Assembly (NCBI RefSeq): GCF_021018805.1
Contig: NC_086283.1
Location: 14,025,162-14,089,161, forward strand
Length of the DNA stretch: 64,000 bases
Source of the DNA: Prinia subflava
Lineage: Eukaryota > Chordata > Aves > Passeriformes > Cisticolidae
Reading direction: 5' to 3'
Shown here piece after piece: positions 12,420-26,000 of this stretch. The notes beneath the pieces were generated by a model. The model saw only the letters and a list, made by a program, of their open reading frames with translations. It was not told the origin of the DNA and searched no databases. Each line of letters starts with the position of its first letter. Positions within the stretch are counted from its first letter, which is position 1. The translations under genes were made by a program, and so were the position numbers.

Positions 12420-14003
12420 GCGTAATTTTACTCATTTGGTTAAACAATTGTGTCTGGCTACAAGATTGTTTAGTTTTAAACTCATTTGGCTGGAATTAAT
12501 TAAGTCTAATTCTGAAGAAACTATTAATTGTAAATTAGATTTAAAATGCCACAACCACATGTAAACTCTCAATGCAGTTTAAGTTCATTTAGCTGGCTCC
12601 CATTTATACAGTTATGGCATCAAGGACTGTAGAACCACAGCCTAGGAAGCAATTTGAAGAAAAATTAAAAAAACAAATGAACAAACAAACAAAATGACTC
12701 AGGCCTTTTTCTCAAAATTGCCTTGTAGGGTATTTAGGTAAAAAGCAAGCTGCCAATCAAGAAGCCAGTTCTGAAATCAGCCGGCCAAGCCCCCAGCACT
12801 TATATGGTGCTAACTGCGTAGGTTAAGCATGTAGAGCCATTTTGTTTTCCAAGTCAAAGTTTATGTACTCTTCACTAAAAATTTCCTACAGCAAGTAAGA
12901 GAGGTAGTCAGAGAAGGCATATTATTTTCCTTTTTCTTGTCATTATTGTTTGAACATTAAAAATTAACCATGTCTGTAAGAAATTGAGGAGTTTTTAGCA
13001 AAAAAAATTTGCAAAGGTCTTCTTCTCATCAAAATTCAGTTTCATAATCAAATTTTATTAACTTGCTATATTTAAAAATTTTAAATAATCTCAGAAAGCA
13101 TCACAAAATTCCCATTTACATGAATGAAGATAACATGGAAAATCTGCAGTTTTCCATTAAAAATTGTTAGGAAGATTTAAGAAGCAAGAAATCACATCAG
13201 AACAGGGAAAAGGGAAATTGCAGCCCATTCCATGCAGTTACAATTCTGAATGCCAAAACGCTTAGACTGGAAACTAAAAATATTCTCAGGTTAGAAACTC
13301 ATTTCAATTTTCTCTCCTAATGCTCTTCCTGACAGTCTAAGTGCACAAAATCGTGACAGATTGGGCCCTTTAGCAGGCTTTTGAATTGTCTAGGAGATAG
13401 CTTTGCCTGGTTCCACCCACTTTAACAGCACTGGGAATCCCTGAGGCAGCTCTTACAGTTTGGCTTTAGGCTCTTCTCTGCCTCGCTGAACAAATGCAGT
13501 GGGGCTGCCATTGCTGGAGAAAATTAAATAAATGACAAGCACAGAATGCCAGTGTTGGTGAAAAGTTAGGGTGATCTTGAAGCCCTTGCATGCTTTGGCA
13601 GGAGTAACCAAGCAAAGGGCTGAAGGGGACACTTGATGGAGACAGCAAGGACTTGGAACAACTGCAGGTGTGCAGCACAGAGGGGAGGGGGTAAAACAGC
13701 TTGTGCAGGTAGGGACACCCTCAGATAATCAGCCTGGAAGGGATAGCAAAGGTCCCAGTGCTCTAGAGGAACACCATGGACAAGAGGGAGCTGGATCCCT
13801 CCTGGTGCCTGTGTATGTAAAGGTTAAAAATATTGCACTGTGTCTTCAAGCAGCAGCACCTCAAACCAGAGCTGCATTCCCTTAAGTGAGGATGGAAAAG
13901 AGGAGGTGAAAGAGTGAAGGTGTTGACATTGCTGTTGAACCAAGCAGACTGTCCAAATGTGCAGCTGTCCCTCTGCTGCCTGGTGTGACTCCTCCTCCAC
14001 ATC
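12420..14003. repeat. Dispersed direct duplication, copy 2
   Basis: Partner of 2500-3891. The left part (about 12420-12660 and 12879-13136) aligns with copy 1 with many differences. Between these lies about 220 bp with no counterpart in copy 1, beginning in an AAAC-rich run near 12661-12695. From 13137 to 14003 it is identical to 3025-3891 without a single mismatch or gap as read. Beyond 14003 the flanks differ. The change from diverged to identical sequence is abrupt, near the GGAAAATCTGCAG word shared at 3025 and 13137. Confidence 0.85.
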
Positions 14004-17000
14004 ACTGTGAGACAGAACCATCTGCCTACTCTGCTGGTGGGAGGGTCTGGCTGGTAAAAATGATGCTTCTCAAAGTGTACCTAAAGGAATTTATCTGCAG
14101 GTATTAAAATGTCACTGTGTTGCAAAATGTTCTGTGCTTCTACCACAGAGTATATTGTTCAAGTAATAGAGGTCAGGATATTGTGCAAATTTTTTTTCTG
14201 ATGGTTTTTGTAGACTAGTACAATCCAAAACTCATAAAGTACCATATTTTTGCACTTCATACCTTTACCTTAGCCAAAAGGCCAATTATGAGAAACACAC
14301 ATATCTTGTCTTGTTATGAATAAAACCAGAATGTACTAAATAATGTTATTGATTGTAAAATGAAAGCTAGTGTCCCCTTTGCAAAATGACAATTCAGGTT
14401 ATACAAATGAAATATGATGAAGGCAACAAATCTTGAGTAACATGTAGGAACTAAGCAAGACCAAGAGGTGTGTTGTTTGCACTAAAAGCTTAATGAAATT
14501 GCCATTTCCTCCTCTGCACAGCACGCACACCTAGCACTGAGCAATTAACTTGATATCTTTGGATTACTCCCAAACTATATTTGAATTTGTTACACACCCA
14601 CAGAGGAATGACTGCCGCTGCTTCCACTGATACCAGCAGCATGTAGCCAGATCCTACAGTCACCTGGATCACAAACAGGTCTTTCCAGGATCTTGTATTG
14701 CCAGTGTATTCTGAAGTTGTAGTTGTTTTCCTTCCCACAAGTTACCTGCTTTATGGCTTAGCGCATCCACAGTTCTCTCTTGGCTGGAAGGGTATGGACC
14801 AACTTTGCTAGGAAATGAACCTTTCAGAAGAGATGACACCTTAGACTTCTCTGGCTATGGCCGATATGTGAGGATTATCTAACATATCAACCCTAGAACA
14901 CAGATAGGAGTCTGGGAGACAGAGAATTAAGTTCTTCTGGAGTAATAACTTCCTATACAAAATGAAGGAAACTCCATTTGCACATACTGAAATACAGCAT
15001 CCATTGACCCAAGATGAGGAGGTGGTTCCGTCATCACTGACACCTAATTTGAATGAGGCCAGATAAGAGCTTCAGGTTCTGGTGACCTGCATGCCACCAA
15101 GTGATAGAACCACAGGGCACAGAGTCCATCTTCATCATGATCCCTGTGGCCAGTGAAGTGTGAGCTGACCCAGCATGACACAGCTCCAATGAGGAGCAGA
15201 ACAGACCAACTACTGAGTGGCAAGCAAGGTGAACAAACATCAAGTTGCATTTTCATCTGACAGTGGCACAGATAGGTCTCCTGCACCTTAGAGCAATCTC
15301 AGATTTGGGGGCCATTTAATTAAAGGGAAGATGTCTGTGTTTCTGTCTGCTTTTTTTACTGGCTTTGTTTTCTTACAAAGAGTCGTTAAAGGTCCATGGC
15401 TTTGTTGCATGTGCATGCAACAGAGAGGACTCCTGAAGATTCGCAAAATGAGAAAAATCCTTCATGTCCAAGGAATGTCCATTTGAAATAAGAGACAAAA
15501 TTCTAAAAATAGGAAGAATTAAAGCCTGGTTAGAGATAATTGCTGTTGGAAAAGTAGCCTACAATGTTACCATGTGAGGAAAGCTGAAAATGTGATTTGA
15601 AAAATTTTCAGAACCCTTGGTCTCAGAATACAGATTAAAGTGCTTGCTTTGCTGAGAACTTCCATTTTCATCTTCATGGAAAAGGACACTTCAATAAAGA
15701 TATGAGTCTATTTCACCTATGCATAAATCAGATGAAAAACTAATTATATTTGGAATGTCTCCTGAGCAAGAAATGCTCAGATTTAAATAAAGATGGTAGA
15801 CTCTGGCCCAAAAAGAGCCACAAAATACTTATTTTATATATCTGGTGTATCAGATATATTTTCAGATCATTTAGTGTTGGTGTGTTTGCAATCAGATTTC
15901 GATTTTCTTTGTAAGAGGAAAAGTGAAAAGAGGAATGCTAGAAACAGTGAGAATACCTACCAGTACGTATGGTTACCAGATATAATGATCTGGAACATTT
16001 CACATTTGTTTGAGAGCTTAAAACACTATATTAATGAGCAGGAAGACTGAAATTTTTAGTTCTCAGAAAATGTACAGGAATTGAGATTATCTGTGGTATT
16101 AGGTCCATGTGTATATCTCTTGTGTTAAATCCTTAGCATCAACAAGGAAGCCTGCAACTAACCCAGAACCTTTGACTCGTTTTCTAATGCTTTCAGCCCA
16201 GAACAAAACACTGTCTTTGTGAAGAGTACAAACCAAATCAGAGGAGCTAACTTGGGTTTACCCTGGTTTCACATACAGGCAACAGGAAGAGGTTTGTCAT
16301 ACAGTTCAGAGAACCTGAGTGAGTTGTCTCACATCACCTGCTGAGTGGGAAACCAACCTGGCATAAGTACAAGGTAGCTCAGTGTCCCACAGGCAAGAGC
16401 TGCTTGACAGGCAGTGCTAGAAACTGGCTTGTCTTACATTTTGTATACAAAATGTCCAGGAACGTATGCCTGTATTTCAGTCAGTACTATACATTAACAC
16501 ATAAAAATGGCCTCCTTTTCACACCACGTCCATTTTTTCCTTAAACCTATGAGCCCTGCAGGTTCGGGGTTGTCTCATACACCTGCCATCCAGGAATTAT
16601 TGGAATGCAGATTAGAATAACTCAGAGTTGTGCTGACAGATGCTGTTGATTCTTGAAATCTTGCCATGATGCCCAAACCAAGCTTTTCATGCCTTTCATC
16701 AAAAATATCTCTTTCCATTCTGAGAGCAAGGCAAGGCTAATCATTATCATTATCCTGTAATGGAGTGATAAAACCCAGTGACACACATGAAGCAGCTGTC
16801 ACAGTTCCTCTCAGCCAGCCCGTCAGCCCCGTCTATTTTTTATGACAGTTTTAATGACAGCAATGTGCTGATGTCAGGGACAGGAAGGGTGGTAGGAGAG
16901 GCAGAGCATCACTTATGTTGTCCTGTTGCCCAAGGCGACTGATTGTGCCCAGACCTTTGAAAATATATTATTTTCATGGCCCTTGTCTTGCTTAATTATC

Positions 17001-20000
17001 ACTTCAGCAAGATAATTTCATTTCTTCCTCCCCTCCATCCATGCTTATTCTTTATAAAGATCTCTCTTGAAGAAGAAAAGGTCAACTATGAAAAAAGTCA
17101 TAGCAGAAACCAATGCTAAATAAAGGTTAGATTGTTTGGTTTTTTCTCCTGTGTAAACAGCAATTGTGTTTTCTTCTTTGTGATTTATTAATGAGGGAAT
17201 TGACACAAACGTCTATATTTATATTCTGTGAAAATTTTCATTAGAAAGGGTTCTTGAGACTTTCTCTTTGCTTGAATAAGCTTGCTGCTTGGCAGAAGTA
17301 CTGCCCCATGGTGGAATGTCTCTGCTTTGCTTATGAAGCTCCATACAACTTTCATCTATAGTAATATGTATATCCAAAAAGGTACATGGTGCAGAGTCAA
17401 GTAGAACACCTTCTGAAGTCAATAACTGAAGAGTTAATCCATTCAAAGTGGGCAGCAAATTCTAGAGATATAAACTCTGCACTTGCTGGAAGAGGACATT
17501 AAAAACTGCTTTATCTCTGTTCTTTGACATCTGATAAATGCAGATTTTCACAATGGACCATATCTTCCACTTGATTCCTGCAGGAGCAACTGCAGCTCTT
17601 CCAGACCTAAACTGGGTTATAAAGAATATCCACTTAAGGTGCTAGAAGGTAAAAATAGAAAGGAACTTTAGTTCTGGTTCTGAAAGCACAAAGACATGCC
17701 TGGGAAAAAAAAAAAAAAAAGGTAAAAATTAGGTGCTGAACCATTTAGGACTCCTGTTAGTTGTTTTTTTCCTATTATACCTCCATCTTCCAGCCAGTCA
17801 ACATGTGAAGTTGTAAGACTTAAGAGTCCCTTGCCTCCCACTATGTGTGTTAAATGGTATGACACTTACTCCAGCTGTCATGTCACCTTCCTTTTGGTCT
17901 ACTGAACTGAACAGTCTGGAGCTCAGATGGTTTGTCACCACTCCAAAATGTCTGCAAAATAAAGCCTCTTGGATAAAGGTGCTAGAAAATAATAAAGCAA
18001 ACAAGAAGTACAGGGGGGTTGAAGGAAAACACTTGCAGAAACAGAGTAGGGCTAAAGGGAGGCTTAAGGTATAAGGTGGCAGGAGTAAGGCAGTGTCATT
18101 TCAGCTGCAACAGGCTGAATGTTGTTGATGAGCACCAGAGAGCCAGACAGTTTTCACAACAGGCTTTTGCCTTTTCCTGTTTATTTGTATGCAGCACATC
18201 ACACGTTCAAGCTGGTGGAGAAAGTGACCTTACACAAGGGAAAGCGAGAGTGAGCCCAACTGCTGTGCTGCTCCAAGGCAGCCAATCCACAGCTGATGCC
18301 TTGTTGCTAAATTAAGCAACAGGCCAGGGTTTGAAGCAGACATGGACTCAGAGCTTCATAAATCAAATTTTCCTGCAGCAATTGAAGCTTACAGGGAAAA
18401 AGCAAACAGAAAAAAAAAAAAAAAGAAAAAAGAAAAAGAAAAAAAAAAAAAGAAAAAAAAAAAAAAAACTCTTGCAAACCCATTCATGCATTTCCAGACT
18501 GGGCTGCCTTTTTTTTTTTTTTTTTTTTTTGGCCATTTCTGAATAGTTCACAGCTATTAGTAAATAAATGTTGCAAAGATTTTTACTACATGATAATAGA
18601 CCACTTATACTATTACTGAAATATTTACTGAAACGAAACAGTATTATGTGTGCAAAACCCAAATCTCATCTGCAGGAAAACTGGAACAGAAGCAGTTTAA
18701 ATATTGGATCATAATTATCCGTGATTGCAAAAGCTTTGAACTAAAAAAGAATTGAACCCTTCTACTTGCTGGGCTTGATTTAGCACTTCATTAGTCAGAT
18801 TTTGCACCAGTTACAGAGCTGCTTTGGAATTCAGCTGGAGTAGCACAGCAGTGTATAATAGGCATGCTTTACAGATGTACTGCTTGTGGAATTGGAGATT
18901 TTAGGTCTTCTAAGGTTAATGTCTAGAGGGCTGCCAACCAGGCATCACCTGAAGTTCCTCTCAAGGGAAGAATTGGAAAGCTTTTGCTCTTGTGGGTAAA
19001 ATTTGAATGGTATGTTCAGCTTATTAAGCTGTCCTGCAGAGATGCCTGACCCACTTGAAGTTCTCAGCTGGAAAAGCTTGGGTGAATTCTGTACAGATAC
19101 TTGCCTTCCAGTGGCAGTCCAATGAAAAGTAGGCAGGGCCCTGGATCCATCTGCCTGACTTCTGCAGGAAACTTTCTCACTTTTCCTGTTCAGCTGCTCT
19201 GTGTCATATTATGGTATTACTTATGCAGCAACAGAGAATGAGGTTTCATTTGTAAAGCCTTGCGCAAGTACAGAATGAGGAATGTTGCACACCAAACGAG
19301 TTTACAGTACCTATCTCAAGTTACCCACTTGTATGGGACCACTCAGCTCCTCAAGGACAAACCGTTTTTCTATGCACACAATTTTCCATAAAAACCACTC
19401 TTCCTTTTGAATCAAACCTTGGGATGTGATGGAATATTGTAAGAAGGGCAGGGTTTTATTTATAGAAACTGAAAGGCCCACTTCTTGTTTCTGAAGCAGA
19501 ACTAAGAAACAATTGCTTTTTATATCAGCATTGCAAAGAGAAGTGGTAGAGAAGTGCTGGGACCTTATCCACAGCTTAAGTACAGTTCCACAGCAATTTA
19601 GGCCAAGACTATGATCCGGAGGTTTCACTCTTCTTCCCACCCTTCCCTTGAGGTGGCCGGAGGTCCCTGTACACTTGTGGTAAGCTGGTTTGGAGAGCTG
19701 GTATAGATAAAATTAATAATTTAGAGAGTGATACTTTTTGCCTTCATTAGCCCTCTGTTCTAGCTCACCATAGAAGCAAGGAAGTGTTTGTGCTGGTCTG
19801 AGGAGGCAGGCAGGGCACTGAAAAACTACATTGCCCCACATCCTTCTGGCAGTCCTCAAGCAAATACTGTGTTTGTGGCCCCTCTGCAGCAGGATGAAGC
19901 CAAATGTCATGGAGCAAGTCCATCAAATTTTGTAAATTTTTGTGTCCTCCACAATGAGGTGATTTAGCAGGGACTTGGAGCATCCTACCTGCCAGCCAGC

Positions 20001-23000
20001 CAAGCACAGGAATCTTTCAGCAGAGTGCTATCTGGTAAAGGGATGAAGTACATGAAGGCACAATACTCTTGTCTAGCAGCTTACATCATCCCCCTGGACC
20101 CTCCAGGAGCTTGAACTTTGACCAGCATTAGTTCTCCAGAAAAAAAACTTTGTCCAGCTTCATGGCCTGTATTGTATGAGCCCCCTGGGCTGCATGAGGA
20201 TCAGAAAATCCATTTAAGGGAAGAAAACTATCTCAGGTGGCTGTCTTTTTGCCCCTGTTGAATCCCCCACTGCACCTTTACTTTATGTGTCAAAAATGGC
20301 TGTCCTTGCTCCTGTATCATTCAGGCAGGGAAAAGGCCTGGAGGAGAAAGGGCTAAGTCTCAGTTCAGTGGCTATAGATAGCAAGCACATTGTTATCCTC
20401 TGTGGAAAGACAATTAAAATGAGTCAGTAAACAGCATGTGCAGCACAAGAGAAAAATCCACACACTGCTGACTTATATAGAAAAGCAACATGTTGGTTAC
20501 TGTACAAACACACCACATCCCTTCTGTGTGAGAGAGATGAAGTTAACTCGATTGTCTCCATTCCCTACATAATTTTATTTAACTTCTGAGGTGTCAGTAA
20601 GCTAAAGCTGGCATCTCAGTGCCACATGGAAAAGGCTATGCTGTATTTTCCAGAAGTTTAAACATTTGAAAAATATAGGGGCTTTAATGTTGTTGTGAGA
20701 CATTTCCAATGGTTGGGGTCTTTTCAGAGGTTGGGGTGCTGACTTTTTTATTAACGACTCAGTTCTGCTCTTTCTGGAATACTACAGAACTTCCAGTGAG
20801 TTTCAGAAAAGGAGCTTTGTCTTACCTCTCCCTAGCATGGGGTGCATCTTGCACCTTCTTTTCCCTTGGATACTCTCCCTTTACACAATGCTAGCCTGTG
20901 TCGAACAGCTAAAAACAACTTCTAAAAAAATTTGACCTTCCACTTTGTCCAGTATTGAGAGCCTTTTCGTCTAAGATGAACCCTAATAAAGACTGTGGTG
21001 CCCCTTAATAGAGGCCGCACACTAGTATGGGGCAAACAGGCAGGCACAGAGTGTGCAGATTCTCCTGTGCCCTGCTGCCAGAAGGGCTCACATCTGTGAC
21101 AAGGAGAGGACTATCCCTGGAGGTGGCATGGTTAATCTCTCCAGTTCTGAAATACAGCTGAACACAGGAGGTAATATTGCTTTCATTTCTCTAGCCTCTT
21201 CTCATCAATCTTGGTAAATAGATAGCTTTTTCTCTTCAGTTCACCTTTAACTGGAGAAAATTAGACTAAAAAGAATCTGTTTCTGACTGTGCTGACTCCC
21301 TTCTTAGCAATACCACTGAGATCAGAGGAGCATTGCCAACCATTAAGGTAGAGTGAGAACACAATGGGATCCAGCTTTGATTACAGTTTTTAATAATAAG
21401 TCTAAACCCTTTGATGGATTCTTTAATGCTTTTGGGATATTATTTTTTCTTCTATTCCCCATCTCTGTTTCAAAAGAGTGATTCAGTGCATTGGTGATGT
21501 CCAATTTATTCTTCTAGATGTGAGTAATATCCTATGTTAGCAGTATAAATTGTACCCGTTGCCCTTGGCAGAATTCTCAACAATTCTCCTGCTGCCTATT
21601 AAAGTGGTTTCTTAAATAGACACACTTCATTAATATACACTTTTTAGAAGACCAATTGAATTTTTCCAATATATCCCTCAGCAGCCATTGAATTATTTAG
21701 CTGCTGGTGGATGTGTGCAAGCTCATGGGCAGTGATGCTGAAGAGTCATCAGTGGCTAAGGGAAAGTACAGGATGTGCTCTGCTTTTGTGTTGATTGAAA
21801 TGCTTCTGAAGGCCTCACTCCTGAGAAAACAGGCAACACAGGAAGTTCTTGTCAGCATCACCTTGTTGTGACAGTGATGCTTGTTTGTGGGTCAAAAGAC
21901 TTGCCAAAATCATCTGATGACAATACACTGGGACAGCAAAAGGCAAACCTAACCCAAGAAAGGCAGGAATAGCAGTGGGCTCTATGCTCAAAACCTGGAA
22001 TGGGATCACAGGTAGAAGGAGATCTTCTGCAAAAGGTGTAGATTGCACTGTGATCTTTGATGGAAAGCTTGGCAACCCAAGACTTCCTTGGAAATAATCT
22101 GCAGTGTTGATAAATTCAGTGTTCACTTCACACACAGCTAAATGGCATAATTAAAAGGAAATGCAGAGAATTGGTGCAGGAAGAGAAAAGGGAACCAGTA
22201 AAGGGAACCGGTGAGAAGAACTCCAGTGCTCCACACAGGCACAAGTTTCAAAGACACAAATGTCTATGCTACATTAAAACTAGCATAGACAAATGCATGT
22301 CTGAGTCCGACAGGAATGAATTAAGAAGTTCATGGCATAGGTTTATCATTAGGAGAAAAGAGACACTTTAACATCTGCACAAGGGCTCTTAGCATGATCC
22401 CACGTGGAGACCCAACAAATGTTTTCAAGAAATTCAAAAATGGACTTGCAAATCTTTCTGGTACAAGTAAAGCAGGAATTCACTTCTCTGGTGGTTTTTT
22501 TTTTTTTTTCCCATTCCTCCTCTGCCTATTCCACTCCTTTACCAAAGCTTCCTCTATGTAGAATGAAGTCAACACAGGGAAAGGTTTCCTTGATTGCCTG
22601 AGGCTTCAAGTTTTTTTATATTAAAATCACGAGAAAGATGGCTTTAAGCATCACATACTTTGCTCTCTCAGACCTGAGGATGGCAACTCCTGTCGGGAAG
22701 GATGGATCAGAGGAAGAAGTAGCTTTCAATCACCCAGCGAGGATTTCCAGGGCTCATTTGGAAAATCTCCCAGCGGCCTGCCATTTATTCTAGCACAAAG
22801 TATTCAGCTCGGTCAAAAATAAAAGATGGGCTGAGTCAGGTGAACAGAATCTGAAATGAGTTTTCTTCATGTGTGACTAGCTGATACTGCTCTTCAGCTA
22901 AGATTAAAAAAATAACTTTTTTTCCTTTTTTAATATGAAGTATGAATTTTTTATAGGTACATGCACAATAGGCAACTGTTGCTGTGTACAGGAAGGTAAT

Positions 23001-26000
23001 CCTATGGCCATCAGTATCAATAGCAAATTCATTTGCTTTAGTGGAAATGATAAAAAGAAGACTTAGCAATACTGAGTGTCTTCATTAATTACTGAAGTTT
23101 GTACTTATTTTTGTCTCTGGTAAATTTTGATGTTGTACTGAGCTCTAAAAGAGTTACATGGGGGTAGTTTCTTCCAAAGGGCCTGCCAAGGATGAGGCTT
23201 TATTGCAAGCTGTGTTATCAACGTGGCTGTACACTATCTGTAACAGGTTGCTGCCTTTGTGTCCACTAGGATAAGCCACATAAAGACCAGTCACAACCAA
23301 ATTTTCTATGCTGAAGAGAGTTCTCAGACTGCTATATCAATGAGCAAAGTGACCCTTTCCAGCAGAGCAGAAACATGTGAAGTAATCACACACTTTTAGA
23401 AAACTGAGGACATCACTGAAAAAAAATCCTCTGTGGTGACTTCTGAAAGAGGGTATTGGTTTCTCCTGGAAGCAGGGTACTTCTGCATATACATTCAGGG
23501 TTAAAAGGAATTAGAGGAAATCTGCGATGACTACAGCTTCAAATAACATACACCATATACAAATCAATTTCTCAATTACACTGAAGATATTAGCAAAGAA
23601 TTCACTGCCTTAAGATATTCTGATTTGAATAGTAAGCCGTAATCTAGTAAATTTTAATGGTCAAAAGCCTCTCACACATCACAAAGTTCTATAGAGTATA
23701 TGGCTTGTATGGTAGTTATGTCAAGGTCAAGTGAGAAATAGAGTCTTATCCATCCTTTGCAATCTGGCAGCTAATGTACTATAGATTCATGGAGAGCTTT
23801 AGTTTGACTTACATCCCCCAGACACATAAGGTTGTCTTACAGCTAAGCTTTTCTACATGAGCCCCTTAACTACAGGAATGTTTCCCAGAGAACAACACAG
23901 TAAATCTTTTAGTTGGGGAATGGATAGATGATAAGAATGTCAAGTCATATTTATGCTTTCCTTCCCCTGTAAAAAGAAAAAGTGATTTATACTCAGCAAA
24001 GAGCTGATATAAAAAGACTCCTATAAATTTAAAATGTTTGTTACTTCAGTGACATAGAAACATGATATTTTTTGGAAGTAAGAAACATACCCTCTCTGAG
24101 TATTACCAAAATGTAAGAAAGAGAGAGGGTTAATTAATTTAAATTTGTTTTTGAAAACTGAGGAATTTTGCTGACTGGACTTCCACGAGTCTTTCCAGGA
24201 CTTGGCCTGGCTCATGCCACCAACTTGCTCCCCTGCTTTTTACAGCTCTCAATGCCCAGCAAAAGCAGTTTCATGACTACTTTGTGGTAGCTGCCTACTT
24301 CATTTCTCAGGGTTTGCATCAACCAGGGGGTTGCTCTATCTGGCAGTGCCATTTTGTGAGTCCCAGGATGCCCACTTAACCCCATGCTTTTAGCTTAGGC
24401 TTATTATGACAGCTTTATGGCTGCCGAGGGTTGCTCTCTTACTGTACCTCTCACACAAGCTTCAAGGCTTTCCCTCTTGCTAAAGGCAGATTCTCACCTG
24501 ATATAAATTGCCAGAGATTCATTGATTTCAGTTTACTGATAATGATTGCTTCTTGTATTATTGCCAGTTGGCCTCACTTTGATCAAGATGCTGTCTCAGA
24601 GCATTCTGGCAAGAAAAACAGGTACAATTTGCTCATTTAAATCCAGTGTGGTTATGCCTATGGAACTAAGCACTAAAAAAAATTGAGAGCTCCAGCTCCT
24701 TTGAAGCAACAAGTCATACAGCATGAGGACGTAGGCGTGGAAAACCTTATCCTGCATTATGCCCTTTTCTCTCTCTGTGTGTGTATAACCACAAAAAGCA
24801 TTGGTCATAGGGGCTGAGAATTTTGCAGTTTTTCATCTATTATATAGACGCAACAGAGGAATGGGGATTTTTATTTGCTTTATACTCTCACTGCTTTGGC
24901 ATCCTATTCAGTGACCACATTCAGGATCACATGTCAGCTGAATCTGATGATGAGCTGGAAGGCAGGACTAGTCCCAGACCCCTGATTTTGCAGTCATCCC
25001 ATCAGGATGCCATCACATGAGGGAAAAAATAGCAACTGACTCATAACCATTTATCACCAATACGAAAAAGATGGGAGGGTGAAAGGTGCCATCACATAAG
25101 GGCCGAGATCGTTCCCAATGGGAGCATAATAGGAATGTGATCTGGTGGAGACTCATAAGGGCAAGAGTGTCTTTCTGTTTAACAGTGGTGTCAGAGGAGA
25201 TGATCTTGTGGCTATTCTAAAGGTAGGAAATTGCAGGAATTAGCAACTGGATTGGGGAAAGCCACTAGGTTGTCCAGAGAATTTTGTCAGCCAGGAAACA
25301 GTTCTGTGCTATTTGACAAGTGAACACCATGTCAATATGTATCCCATAATAAAAAGCAGCTGCTTCACCAGAGCACAGCAGGACAGATTTTGTCATGCTT
25401 GTTCTGTTGTATTGGCAAACGGGTAATTTCCTTTTGCAAAGTCCCAGAGCATCAGGCTGCCAACAGAACAAACAAATCTGAAAAAAATTTATCAATATAA
25501 AACCCAAATAGTTCCATTCTTGTAATATTTCGCTTTTAACATTTTTATTCCCTGGGAGGCAGTAGATTATTTATTTCCTGGGCGCACCTTAGGATTCACA
25601 GATGAAGAAATCAGTCAACTCTCCACAGGAAGAACGAGGAGGTAAAAAAAGCTGTTCTGGTGCAACAGAGATGTGTGAGATCCTAGGCCTGAGCTGCTTG
25701 TGTCATATGTGCCTTGTGGGAAGAAATGTCAAAGCCCAGGAGAAACTGTCAAACACTATTATCCATTAAAAGGTGCCATTTTATAAATGATGCAGGTTTC
25801 AGGTAGTTGCTATTCCCAAATATAAAATCTGCAGGTTTAAACCATTGACTGATGATATAACTACCAGTGATTTTTCCGTCTCTTCCTGTTTCACACAATA
25901 CTATCTCAGAAAAAGCAAACCTAGACCAAGTCTTCCCTGTCAGCTCTGGTGATCACAGTATTCAGCTATGTCCTACTCCACTCCAAGCTTGGAAAAGAAG

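Noticed and set aside
3025..14003. The 867-bp identical direct repeats as the two LTRs of a provirus
   Set aside because: The repeats lack TG...CA ends, the homology continues leftward in diverged form, and the 9 kb between has no gag, pol or env-like ORF.
18331..18662. Lysine-rich and phenylalanine-rich ORFs
   Set aside because: These are translations of the A-rich and T-rich homopolymer tracts.
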